From the NCBI GenBank assembly GCA_050486265.1, contig JBJHCY010000002.1, forward strand, positions 372,001 through 436,000: a stretch of 64,000 bases of DNA, read 5' to 3'. The position numbers and the translations under genes were made by a program. The stretch is from SLFH01 sp050486265 (GTDB taxonomy: Bacteria > Planctomycetota > Phycisphaerae > Phycisphaerales > UBA1924). Under the pieces are notes generated by a model, which ran no database searches, was not told where the DNA came from, and saw only the letters and a program-made list of their open reading frames with translations. Below, piece after piece: positions 21,581 through 29,575 of this stretch (the stretch's first letter is position 1; each line of letters opens with the position of its first letter).

Positions 21581-23551
21581 ATGCCTCTGCTCAGCGCGAC
21601 CAATGTGACCCACAACTACGGCGATCATCGCATTCTTGATGCGTGCACGCTGAGTGTTGAGGCGGGTGAGCGGGTCGGGCTTGTGGGGCGGAACGGGGCT
21701 GGCAAGACGACGATGCTGCGGGTGCTTGCGGGGGATCTGTCGCCGGATTCGGGGCAGGTGTCGTTGCGGGCTGGGGCGAGGCGGGGGTATCTGCGGCAGG
21801 ATCCGGCTTTTGAGGAGGGGCGGACGCTGCGTGAAGCCGCGGGTGAGGCGTTTGCGGATCTGCGGGGGCTGCACGCGGAGCTTGAGGGCGTGTTCGAGCG
21901 GATGGCGACGGCGGAGGGGGCTTCGGGGGGTGAGCTCGAGCGTCTGCTTGCGCGGCAGGTCGAGCTTGAGAAGCGGATCGAGACGGGGGGCGGGTTTGCG
22001 GTGGAGCATCGGATCGATGCCGTGCTGCATGGGCTTGGGTTCAGTGATGCGCAGTTTTCGACGCCGGTTGAGGGGTTGTCGGGTGGGCAGCGGGCGCGGC
22101 TGGCGCTGGCGATCCTGCTGCTTGAGAATCCGGATGTGATTCTGCTGGACGAGCCGACGAACCACCTGGATATCGACGGGCGGTTGTGGCTGGAAGATTT
22201 TCTGGCCGAGCAGTTTCAGGGGGCGGTGGTGATGATCGCCCACGACCGGTATCTGCTTGATCGTGTGGCGGACCGGATCGTCGAGGTCGAACGGTCGAGG
22301 CTGGTTGAGTATCCGGGGAACTATTCGAAGTTCCGGCAACTGCGTGCCGAGCGGCGGGAGGCGATGCTGCGGGCGTATGAGAAGGAGCAGACGCAGTTTA
22401 AGCGTGAAGAGGCGTTTATCCGGAAGTACAAGGCGGGGCAGCGGGCGAAGCAGGCGCGGGGGCGTGAGAGCCGTTTGGAGCGGGCGAAGGCGTCGAGCGA
22501 GCTTGAGCGGCCGCTGGAGCTTGGTTCGATGAAGTTTCGTCTGCCGGAGGCGGAGCGGAGCGGGGACATCGTGCTGAGCTGTCAGGGGTTGAGCAAGGCG
22601 TATCCGACGGACGGGGGCGGGGAGAAGGTGCTGTTCCGGGATTTGTCATTGAAGATCGGGCGGGGGGAGCGCTGGGGGATTGTGGGGCCGAACGGTGCGG
22701 GGAAGACGACGCTGGTGCGGGCGCTTCTGGGTGATCTTGAGGCGGATAGCGGGACGGTGCGGCATGGGTCGCGTTTGCGGGTGGGGTACTTTCGGCAGGT
22801 GCATGCCGAGCATGATCCTGAGCGGCCGATGGTGCGGGCGCTGTACCGGCTGATCCAGCAGGAAAACCCGGAGATGGTGATGAGCGAGCAGGAGCTTCGC
22901 GATCTTGCCGGGGCGTTTCTGTTTTCGGGGCGCGACCAGGAGAAGGAGGTCGGGCTGCTGTCGGGGGGCGAGCGGGCGCGGATGCGGCTCGCGGCGTTGC
23001 TTGCGAGCGCGAAGAATGTGTTGGTGCTGGACGAGCCGACGAACCATCTTGATATCCCGTCGGCGGAGCGGCTGGAGGAGTCGCTGTCTTCGGAGAACGG
23101 GTACGACGGGACCGTGCTCTTGATCAGCCATGATCGGGCGCTGATCGATGCCGTGTGCGACCATCTGCTTGTGATGGATGGGAACGGCGGGGCGAAGGTG
23201 TTCTTTGGGAATTGGTCGTTGTATACCGAGTCGTTGAAGGCGCGGGCGTCTGAGGTTGCGCGGCCTGTTTCGAAGGGTGTGGAGGTGGCGCCGAAGGCTG
23301 AGGCGAGGCGGGATGCGACGGAGGAGAAGCGGGGCTCGGCGGCGAAGAGCAAGTTTTCGTGGATGCGGATCGAGCAGGTCGAGGAGAAGATGGCCGAGCT
23401 TGAGGCGGAGATCGCGTCGATCGATGCGGAGCTGAACGATCCGGATGTGTGGCGCGAGGTTGAACGGGCGGGGAAGCTGACGGATCGGCGGGACGAGCTG
23501 AAGGGGGAGCTGGGGTTGCTCGAGGAGGAGTGGCTTCGGAAGTCGGTGTAG
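21581..23551 (+). CDS. ABC-F family ATPase (Uup/EttA-type ribosome-associated factor)
   Basis: This 656-residue protein has two ABC ATPase domains and no membrane segments, the ABC-F plan. Domain 1 has Walker A GRNGAGKTT (about 36-44), signature LSGGQRARLALA and Walker B LLDEPTNHLDI. A charged linker follows (REAMLRAYEKEQTQFKREEAF). Domain 2 has GPNGAGKTT, LSGGERARMRLA and VLDEPTNHLDI. The C-terminal region forms a coiled coil (RIEQVEEKMAELEAEIASID and onward), as in Uup. ABC-F proteins act on the ribosome in translation or antibiotic protection, or on branched DNA (Uup). The ATG at 21581 directly precedes the first domain. Confidence 0.93.
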   Translation: MPLLSATNVTHNYGDHRILDACTLSVEAGERVGLVGRNGAGKTTMLRVLAGDLSPDSGQVSLRAGARRGYLRQDPAFEEGRTLREAAGEAFADLRGLHAELEGVFERMATAEGASGGELERLLARQVELEKRIETGGGFAVEHRIDAVLHGLGFSDAQFSTPVEGLSGGQRARLALAILLLENPDVILLDEPTNHLDIDGRLWLEDFLAEQFQGAVVMIAHDRYLLDRVADRIVEVERSRLVEYPGNYSKFRQLRAERREAMLRAYEKEQTQFKREEAFIRKYKAGQRAKQARGRESRLERAKASSELERPLELGSMKFRLPEAERSGDIVLSCQGLSKAYPTDGGGEKVLFRDLSLKIGRGERWGIVGPNGAGKTTLVRALLGDLEADSGTVRHGSRLRVGYFRQVHAEHDPERPMVRALYRLIQQENPEMVMSEQELRDLAGAFLFSGRDQEKEVGLLSGGERARMRLAALLASAKNVLVLDEPTNHLDIPSAERLEESLSSENGYDGTVLLISHDRALIDAVCDHLLVMDGNGGAKVFFGNWSLYTESLKARASEVARPVSKGVEVAPKAEARRDATEEKRGSAAKSKFSWMRIEQVEEKMAELEAEIASIDAELNDPDVWREVERAGKLTDRRDELKGELGLLEEEWLRKSV

Positions 23552-23561
23552 GTGCGGGATG

Positions 23562-23590
23562 AAAAACACCGACCTCCTCGGAGGTCGGTG
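23562..23590 (-). terminator. Rho-independent terminator of the bcp gene
   Basis: Between the convergent ABC-F and bcp genes lies a perfect 11-bp inverted repeat, CACCGACCTCC/GGAGGTCGGTG (23567-23590), with a tight loop. On the minus strand it is followed by TTTTT (23566-23562), the layout of an intrinsic terminator for bcp. The stem is the type-D repeat sequence, so a repeat module seems to have been co-opted. Confidence 0.75.
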
Positions 23591-23628
23591 TCGCGGCTTG
23601 GGGCGAGCTGCGGCGAGCGGGCAGGCGA

Positions 23629-24120
23629 TCAGAGTTCTTTGAGGGCTTCGAGCACTTCTTCGGCGTGGCCGGGGACTTTGACTTTGTCCCAGCGTTTGGC
23701 GACCTTGCCGTCGGGGCCGATGAGGAATGTGGTGCGTTCGACGCCCATGTATTTGCGGCCGTACATGGATTTTTCGGCCCAGACGCCGTATTTCTGGGCG
23801 ACTTTGGGGTCGGGTTTGCCTTCATCGTTGACGGCGTCGTCGGCGAGGATGGGGAAGTTGAGGTCGTTCTTGTTTGCGAACTTGGCTTTGCTCCTGGTGT
23901 CGAGGATCGAGACGCCGAGGACTTTGGCCTTGAGCTTGTTGAACTTGGGGAGGGTGTCGCGGAACTGGCAGGCCTGGTCGGTGCAGCCGCTGGTGTCGTC
24001 TTTGGGATAGAAGTAGAGGACGAGGGGGGCGCCGGCGTAGTCGGCGAGTTTGTGGGTCTTGCCGTCCTGGTCTTTGAGTGTGAAGGCGGGGGCTTTTTTG
24101 CCGGGCTCGATGGGCGGCAT
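23629..24120 (-). CDS. bcp: Thioredoxin-dependent peroxiredoxin, BCP/PrxQ type
   Basis: This 163-residue peroxiredoxin reduces hydrogen peroxide and organic peroxides with electrons from thioredoxin. The family core is present: APAFTLKDQDGKTHKLADY, then VLYFYPKDDTSGCTDQACQF with peroxidatic Cys46 and a resolving Cys51 five residues on. This is the PrxQ arrangement of an intramolecular disulfide within the helix. ERTTFLIGPDGKVAKRW closes the fold. No signal peptide is present, so it is likely cytoplasmic. The ATG at 24120 follows an AGGAG site. Confidence 0.94.
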   Translation of the reverse strand: MPPIEPGKKAPAFTLKDQDGKTHKLADYAGAPLVLYFYPKDDTSGCTDQACQFRDTLPKFNKLKAKVLGVSILDTRSKAKFANKNDLNFPILADDAVNDEGKPDPKVAQKYGVWAEKSMYGRKYMGVERTTFLIGPDGKVAKRWDKVKVPGHAEEVLEALKEL

Positions 24121-24302
24121 GGGTTGCTCCTGTTGCACTGCGTGCGCGAAGATCGATCGTTCCGTCGAGCGTAGCTTCGCGGGGAGGCGGGGTCTGGAGT
24201 CGGGCCTGCTCACGAGGTTTGGGATCTTGGTGTTGCAGAGCGAGGACAAGCCGCGGCCAGCGGGCGCAGCCTCGCCCCGCGCCCTGCACCCCGCGCCCGC
24301 CC

Positions 24303-24821
24303 TCAGGCAACGACCCAGCCGACGAGCGCGAAGAAGAGCAGCCCGGCGATCAGGATCGCCAGGGCGATCGAGATCCAGGGCGCGGGGCGTGCGTGCGGCT
24401 GGGCCGGGCGGACGAGGGCGAGGCGCTGTTCGGTCTCGGCGTTGAGGGGGGAGGGGGTGACGCCGTGGCGGGCTTCGTCCTGCACGATGGCGATGATGAG
24501 GTTGGCGTCGAAGGGGCGGAGGCCGATGTTGGTGGCCAGGCGGAGGAGGCGTTGGCGCCGGTCGGGCGTGAGGACGGCGGCCTTGCCCCCGTCGAGGTGT
24601 TCTGAGACGCGGACGGCGAAGATCCAGCGGGCGTCGGTCGCGGAGAGGGTTGCCGCGGCGGCGTTCTCGGCGGCGACCTCGGCGGATCTGGATTTGTCTC
24701 GGGCTGAGACGGCTTTCGGCGCGGGGCGGGACTCGTCCACCCTGAGCAGGGGGCGTCTCGGTGCGTCGGTCGGGGGACGCACGAGGCGGAGGGCGGGGTT
24801 GGGCCGGCTCAGGTCGGTCAT
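24303..24821 (-). CDS. Hypothetical protein with C-terminal transmembrane helix
   Basis: This 172-residue protein has a disordered Pro/Arg/Ala-rich first 45 residues, a helical middle (VSEHLDGGKAAVLTPDRRQRLLRLATNIGLRPFDANLIIAIVQDEA) and a single C-terminal helix (WISIALAILIAGLLFFALVGWVVA). This gives a tail-anchored topology. The middle part, with its regular helices and the DANLIIAIVQDEARHG segment, may form a small helical domain, but no family is recognised. It lies 180 bp upstream of bcp in the same direction, separated by a GC-rich repeat-like stretch, so co-transcription is uncertain. Confidence 0.7.
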   Translation of the reverse strand: MTDLSRPNPALRLVRPPTDAPRRPLLRVDESRPAPKAVSARDKSRSAEVAAENAAAATLSATDARWIFAVRVSEHLDGGKAAVLTPDRRQRLLRLATNIGLRPFDANLIIAIVQDEARHGVTPSPLNAETEQRLALVRPAQPHARPAPWISIALAILIAGLLFFALVGWVVA

Positions 24822-25035
24822 GAGGGATTGGCTGGCGGGTCGCGTGGCGGATCTTTCGGCGGTTTGGGCGGGCGTCGCCAGAGGGTACGGTCAAACCGGG
24901 CGGCCGCTGCGGCCGATGGTTCAGAGAATGAACTCTCGGGGCGGATCGACGATTCCGGATGGCCCGATACCATCGGAGCCCGAACCCACGCCGCCCCCCA
25001 CTATTCCGACCCTATAGGGCGGAGGAGCAGAGCCC

Positions 25036-25596
25036 TTGAGCGCGACAGACGCCGGTACTCCTGCCGCCGAGCCTGCGAAGACTGACGCTTCGGCCGATGT
25101 CGGGGCTGAGGTGTCGTGGCCGCCGGAGCTTGGGGCGGTCGAGACGGAACTCTCGCCCGAGGAGTTGCACAAGCGGCTGCTGACCGAGGCGCGGCGCGGG
25201 CGGCTGGACGGGTATGAGAAGACGGACGAGGGGTTCATGCTCGATGCGCTGGGGACGCCGTTCGAGTACGACCTGTTGGCGAAGCTGCGTCGGGAGGGGG
25301 CGCGGACGGTGGTGTCGTTCTCGATGTCGATCCGGCGCGGGCTGCCGATCGTGTTTGTGGTGGTGCTGCTGATGACGGTCGAGCCTGGGCGGTACTTCAC
25401 CGACAAGCTGATCCCGGGGCGGTGGGGCTGGATCGATACGCGGCTGTGGTACTACCCGCTGACGATCATTCCGCTGCCGTTTGTGTGGCGGGTTTGCGTG
25501 CGGAAGTCGCGGGAGAGTGCGGCGAAGCATGCGAGGGAGCAGGTGGAGAAGGTGAAGAAGGTGCTTGCGCCCGGCGGGGCCGGGCCAGCGGGGTAG
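25036..25596 (+). CDS. Hypothetical membrane protein
   Basis: This 186-residue protein is read from a TTG start, supported by a GGAGGAG site (25021-25027) eight bases upstream. Residues 1-35 are acidic and disordered; a conserved-looking segment with LSPEELHKRLLTEARRGRLD and YEKTDEGFMLDALGTPFEYDLL follows. Then come two hydrophobic stretches (GLPIVFVVVLLMTV and LWYYPLTIIPLPFVWRVCV) and a basic coiled-coil-like end (AREQVEKVKKVL). No function is recognised. It is divergent from the 172-residue tail-anchored protein, with a 214-bp spacer. Confidence 0.7.
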   Translation: MSATDAGTPAAEPAKTDASADVGAEVSWPPELGAVETELSPEELHKRLLTEARRGRLDGYEKTDEGFMLDALGTPFEYDLLAKLRREGARTVVSFSMSIRRGLPIVFVVVLLMTVEPGRYFTDKLIPGRWGWIDTRLWYYPLTIIPLPFVWRVCVRKSRESAAKHAREQVEKVKKVLAPGGAGPAG

Positions 25597-25719
25597 AGAG
25601 GCGAGGCGGAGGGTGGATCGAGCATTGGCGGGCTTCGAGGCCGCGTTTGTCAGCGCCCCGTCATTCCCGGTCGGGGATTCCGAAGGCGCACGAGTGCTTC
25701 GGAATGTGCTGCGACTGCG

Positions 25720-26142
25720 CTACTCGATCAGCAGCAGGGTGCTGTGGTGCGTGTGGCTGAAGCACCAAAGAAACGACTCGTCAAAGATGTAGAAATCGCT
25801 GCCTTGCCAGGGCGGCCTGAGACGGAAGAAGCGAAAGATGTCGGCAAGACTCGCTTCGCTGAGAACATCCAGTTGCTCACTGTAAAAATACAAACTTTGA
25901 TTCCGGCCTTTCCGCCTGAGATCCGGCCACGAAGCTACGGCGGCGTCCCCAAAGTAAGCGCATGTTGGCGTGTCGGGGTCGCGGATCGGGTCGTGCCGCG
26001 GGATGCGAAACACATCAATGAACCTTTGTCGTATTGATGCATGCTCTTCTTGTGAGAGCGGCTCACCCGGCCATGGGGTGAAGTCCGGATACGGATCCGG
26101 TTCGCCGGTGGTGAACGGCAGGTAAAACTCGTCGCGCGTCAT
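25720..26142 (-). CDS. Small hypothetical protein
   Basis: This 140-residue soluble protein is rich in aromatic residues (EFYLPFTTGEPDPYPDFTPWPGE; LADIFRFFRLRPPWQGSDFYIFD). The ending FDESFLWCFSHTHHSTLLLIE is reminiscent of the last strand of small immunity- or SMI1-like proteins, which often end with a Phe-Asp-x-x-x-x-Trp strand followed by His or Glu. That resemblance is impressionistic. Codon usage is less GC-biased than in the neighbours. It stands alone beside a repeat block, and no toxin-like partner is visible. Confidence 0.55.
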   Translation of the reverse strand: MTRDEFYLPFTTGEPDPYPDFTPWPGEPLSQEEHASIRQRFIDVFRIPRHDPIRDPDTPTCAYFGDAAVASWPDLRRKGRNQSLYFYSEQLDVLSEASLADIFRFFRLRPPWQGSDFYIFDESFLWCFSHTHHSTLLLIE

Positions 26143-26189
26143 CTCGCTCGTCCTCGAACATGGTCCTCAAGATGGGGTGGCCGGGTGTA

Positions 26190-26268
26190 GTCACGGCTCG
26201 GCGAGCCGTGCCACGGGGTAGGGCAAGAGAAAAAGTAGACACTGGCGGGCGAGCCGCCAGTGCCACAG
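26190..26268. repeat. Intergenic hairpin-repeat block (types C and A)
   Basis: Type C (CACGGCTCGGCGAGCCGTG with tail CCAC, 26192-26214) and type A (CACTGGCGGG/CCGCCAGTG with tail CCAC, 26240-26266) are joined by a short A/G-rich linker. They face the same way as the other blocks right of 15 kb. Confidence 0.88.
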
Positions 26269-26294
26269 CGTGAACTTGGGATTGATGTCGTCGT

Positions 26295-28514
26295 TTACGC
26301 CTTGTCGTTGTCCTTGTCGTAGTCGGGCCTGACATCCTTGCCTTCGGCGACATCGGTGATGGGCGGGGCGTCGTGGGGATCGAGCTCGCCTCGCTTCAGG
26401 CGTCCGATGTACTCGTGGTAGGCCTTCATGGCCTGTGCGCCGAAGATGAGCATGATGGGGATGTTGACGACGAGCATGACGCCGAGGCCGAGGGTGGTCC
26501 ACATGTCGAGCTGGTCGTCGGTGCCGATGAGCGGCTGCTTGGAGCCGTCGGAGGCGGTGAAGATCGACATCGCGGCGACGGTGGTGAGGAAGATGAGCGC
26601 GCAGTAAATGAGCTTGTAGACGAGGACGATCGCCTTGGTGGTGGCGTCGTTGAGCTTGAGGCAGAAGTAGTAGACGCCCTGCTCGCCGTAGTAGGACCAA
26701 GAGATCATGGTCGAGACCGCGAAGAGCCACGCGGCGATGGTGACGAGCCATTTGCCCAGACCCGGCTGGACGCGGTCGAAGGCGTGTGCGGTGAGGGAGG
26801 CGCCGGCGTAGTCGCCGTAGATCCCCGTGTCGGGCGAACCGTCCTGGAGTGTTCGGAAGCGGGGTTCGGTCCTCGACTCGATCGATCGCCACGAGACGGA
26901 CCAGCCGTTGTCATCGCCCCGGACGACCCGTCCGAGGATCCGGTCGAGGTCGGTGCCTCTTCCGGCGTTGGCGTCTGCGTGGACGACCATGAAGACATTC
27001 TCGTCGGCACGCCATCCGGACTCGGCCTCGCGGGTCTGGCGGATGCGTCTGGAATCCGGCGACATCGTGGGCAATGGGCCGTCCTGGATGGTCCACGAGG
27101 GCAAAGCCCCGTGGTTCAGCACGGTGTCGACAGCGATCGACTCGTACGCGGGCTCGTCGCGGGGCGCGGACACCGGGTCGAACTGGATCATCGGTTGCGG
27201 CCGAACGCGCTCGATCCTGCCCGAGACGATGATCTCGCGGTCGCCGGGGGACGCCGTGGCGTAGGCGAAGACACGGTTTCGACGCCTCCAATCGGGCGGT
27301 TCCCGACCTTCGGCTTCGGCGGCGCGTGTTTCGGACCGCGTTGCGATTCGGTCGGGCGCCGGGATCTCTGCGAAGGTCCACTCACCATCGACGAGCGTCG
27401 CTGTCGGGGGCTCATCGAGCTCGCCGGCCCGCTCGGTCGCCGAGACGATGCTGGGGACGGCGTCCTGTGCGAAGTCGGCTTCGGGGCCGCGGTTGTACGC
27501 GCCGCTGGCGAGGATGACCAGGGCGGTCATGGTGCAGACGACGATGGTGTCGATGAAGGGCTCGAGGCCGGCGACGACGCCTTCGCGCGCCGGCTCGTCG
27601 GTCTTGGCGGCCGAGTGGGCGATGGGCGCAGAGCCCTGACCGGCTTCGGAGCTGAAGAGGGCCCGCTTGATGCCCCAGAGTGCGGCGAAGCCGAAGGTGC
27701 CGCCGAGGAAGGCGCCGGTCGCGTTTGCGGATTCGCCGCCCATCCATGTGGGCAGCCCGCTCTTGACGATCAGGGCGAGCATCGCGGGGATGTCGGCGAA
27801 GTGGACGATGAGGACATACGCGGCGGCCATCAGGTAGACGACGCACATGAAGGGGACGATGCGTCCGGCGACGGCGCCGATGCGCTTGATGCCGCCGATG
27901 ATGACAAGGCCGACGATGATCGCGAGGATGATGCCCGAGACGACCTGCGCGATGCCGAAATTGGTGTGCGTGACATCGGCGACATTCCATGCCTGGAACA
28001 TGTTGCCGCCGGTGATGGCCGAGGTGATGAGGGTGACGACGAAGATCGCGCCGATGGCCGCGCCGAGGGGTCCGAGCCCCCACTTCTTGAAGCCGTTTTT
28101 GACGACGAACATCGGCCCGCCGTGGGGGTTGTCGGGGTCGTCGGTGTTGCGGTAGAGCATGGACTGGGTGACCTCGGTCATCTTCAGGCCCATGCCGAGG
28201 AGCCCGATGAGCCACATCCAGAGGATCGCGCCCGGCCCGCCGATGGCGACGGCGACGGCGACACCGGCGATGTTGCCGAGGCCGACGGTGGCGGAGAGGG
28301 CGGCCGAGAGGGCCTGGAAGTGGTTGATGGCGCCCGGGTCTTTCCCGTCGTCGTACTTGCCCCTGACGACGCCGACGCCGTGGGTGAGAGCGCGGTACTG
28401 GCCGAAACCGCTCCAGATGGTGAAGAGGACGCCTGTGAAGAGGAGTGTGTAGACGGTGAAGTTGCTGAAGAGGTAGCCGTTGAGTGTGTTGACGAAGTTG
28501 TTGATGTTTTCCAT
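26295..28514 (-). CDS. Alanine/glycine:cation symporter (AGCS family) with a large soluble insertion
   Basis: This 739-residue protein belongs to the AGCS sodium-coupled amino-acid transporters (usually about 450-550 residues). Core signatures are GINHFQALS-like PGAINHFQALSAALSATVGLG, NIAGVAVAVAIGGPGAILWMW, HGGPMFVVKNGF, AITGGNMFQAWNVAD and the C-terminal SWSYYGEQGVYYF, with about ten predicted helices. Between the helix containing DTIVVCTMTALVILASGAY (to about 340) and TAHAFDRVQPGLGKWLV (about 575) sits an extra hydrophilic domain of about 225 residues. It includes FDPVSAPRDEPAYESIAVDTVLNHG, is absent from standard members, and is probably extracytoplasmic. The ATG at 28514 precedes the first helix. 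Confidence 0.92.
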   Translation of the reverse strand: MENINNFVNTLNGYLFSNFTVYTLLFTGVLFTIWSGFGQYRALTHGVGVVRGKYDDGKDPGAINHFQALSAALSATVGLGNIAGVAVAVAIGGPGAILWMWLIGLLGMGLKMTEVTQSMLYRNTDDPDNPHGGPMFVVKNGFKKWGLGPLGAAIGAIFVVTLITSAITGGNMFQAWNVADVTHTNFGIAQVVSGIILAIIVGLVIIGGIKRIGAVAGRIVPFMCVVYLMAAAYVLIVHFADIPAMLALIVKSGLPTWMGGESANATGAFLGGTFGFAALWGIKRALFSSEAGQGSAPIAHSAAKTDEPAREGVVAGLEPFIDTIVVCTMTALVILASGAYNRGPEADFAQDAVPSIVSATERAGELDEPPTATLVDGEWTFAEIPAPDRIATRSETRAAEAEGREPPDWRRRNRVFAYATASPGDREIIVSGRIERVRPQPMIQFDPVSAPRDEPAYESIAVDTVLNHGALPSWTIQDGPLPTMSPDSRRIRQTREAESGWRADENVFMVVHADANAGRGTDLDRILGRVVRGDDNGWSVSWRSIESRTEPRFRTLQDGSPDTGIYGDYAGASLTAHAFDRVQPGLGKWLVTIAAWLFAVSTMISWSYYGEQGVYYFCLKLNDATTKAIVLVYKLIYCALIFLTTVAAMSIFTASDGSKQPLIGTDDQLDMWTTLGLGVMLVVNIPIMLIFGAQAMKAYHEYIGRLKRGELDPHDAPPITDVAEGKDVRPDYDKDNDKA

Positions 28515-28596
28515 CTGATCAGGGCTCCTGTCGAGGGCTCCTGGCGCTTGGCTGTGTGCTTGAAGCCGGCCGGGGAAGGCGAGATCATGGCGGAAA

Positions 28597-29376
28597 GTGC
28601 CCGTGGATGCAAACCAGCCCGGCAGCGACAGCGCCGACACGCTCGCGTCGCCCTCACTCCTGGCGGACCTTCTGGCCCGGATTCTGGCCGATCGCGAGGA
28701 AGAACTGCGTGCCGAGCAGGCGGTGCGCGGGCTGGACGCGCTGGACGAACTCCCCCTGCACCGGGTGCTGGCCGAGGGGCTGGCGGGGGCGGGGATGGGC
28801 GTGTTTCCGGAGTTTCCGTACCCGGGTCGGGTCTGGGCGGATGAGGACGCCGGGCGTCGGCCGGGGCGGAACGCCCGCGATCGCTGCGACCTGGTGCTGA
28901 CCCCGTCGCAGGGGCTGCCGCCTTCGGACCCGGTCGAACGGCTTCGCGAGCGGGACGAGGCGGACAGGACGCTGTTCGGTGCGCATGTCCGCGAGGCCAT
29001 CGAACGGGAGGACAACGATCCGGGGCGCGGCTGGATCGATCCTGCCGAGGCGTTCTGGCTTGAGGTCAAGACGGTCGGGCAGTTCGCGTTCCGGGCCGGC
29101 GTGCCGGAGGCGAACCGGGCGTACACCTCCGAATTGGTCGCGGCGGGTGAGGACCTCGGCAAGCTCGGGGCGGACGGGGTGATCCGTCTGGGGGCCCTGC
29201 TGCTGTTGCTTTTCGCGGCCGACGAGGCGACGGTCCGTCACGACGGGGTCCGCTTCGTTCACGCGTGCCTGGACCGGGGCCTGCCGGCGGGCTCGCCGGT
29301 GATCCGGTGCGTCGAGATCGAGGAGCGGATCGGCAACACCTGCTGCGGCGTGGTGCTGGTGACGCTGCGGGGTTGA
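28597..29376 (+). CDS. Hypothetical protein with PD-(D/E)xK nuclease-like motif
   Basis: This 259-residue soluble protein is read from a GTG (28597, or 28603). It has helices with conserved-looking acidic residues, an aromatic/proline segment FPEFPYP, then RDRCDLVL (Asp98) and, about 58 residues later, FWLEVKTVGQF (Glu156-x-Lys158). An Asp followed by Glu-x-Lys at the end of a beta strand is the catalytic pattern of the PD-(D/E)xK nuclease fold. The rest gives mixed alpha/beta segments ending TCCGVVLVTL. No methyltransferase or other partner is nearby, so a role in DNA processing is conjecture. Divergent from the AGCS gene, 82 bp apart. Confidence 0.6.
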   Translation: MPVDANQPGSDSADTLASPSLLADLLARILADREEELRAEQAVRGLDALDELPLHRVLAEGLAGAGMGVFPEFPYPGRVWADEDAGRRPGRNARDRCDLVLTPSQGLPPSDPVERLRERDEADRTLFGAHVREAIEREDNDPGRGWIDPAEAFWLEVKTVGQFAFRAGVPEANRAYTSELVAAGEDLGKLGADGVIRLGALLLLLFAADEATVRHDGVRFVHACLDRGLPAGSPVIRCVEIEERIGNTCCGVVLVTLRG

Positions 29377-29379
29377 GGC

Positions 29380-29572
29380 GAGCGGGCGCTGGGCCGGGGT
29401 GCTGGGCGCGGGGTGCAGGGCGCAGGGGTGGATTCGGCCTGCGGCCGAGGTTTGCGTCAGCGTTTGGGTTGAGGGCGTCGGAGAGGAAAGACAACCCGCG
29501 GCCGAAGGCCGCTGCCTCACCCAGCGCCCCGCGCCCCACTCCCAGCGCCCTGGGACGAACCAGCGGGCCGTC
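29380..29572. repeat. Inverted composite repeat between the nuclease-like gene and lpxB
   Basis: Left half: GGGCGCTGGGCCGGGG and GGGGTGCAGGGCGCAGG, then the hairpin TCGGCCTGCGGCCGA. Right half: GCGGCCGAAGGCCGC hairpin, then CACCCAGCGCCCCGCGCCCC and CAGCGCCCTGGG, roughly the reverse complement of the left flank. It forms a long imperfect palindrome between convergent genes. Similar half-elements occur near 2.4 kb and 24.25 kb. Confidence 0.65.
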
Positions 29573-29575
29573 CCC

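Noticed and set aside
26373..28844. Very long open frame (823 codons) antisense to the AGCS symporter
   Set aside because: It is rich in Asp, Glu, Gly and Val as expected for the reverse strand of a GC-rich gene, has no domain, and covers a gene with strong family motifs.
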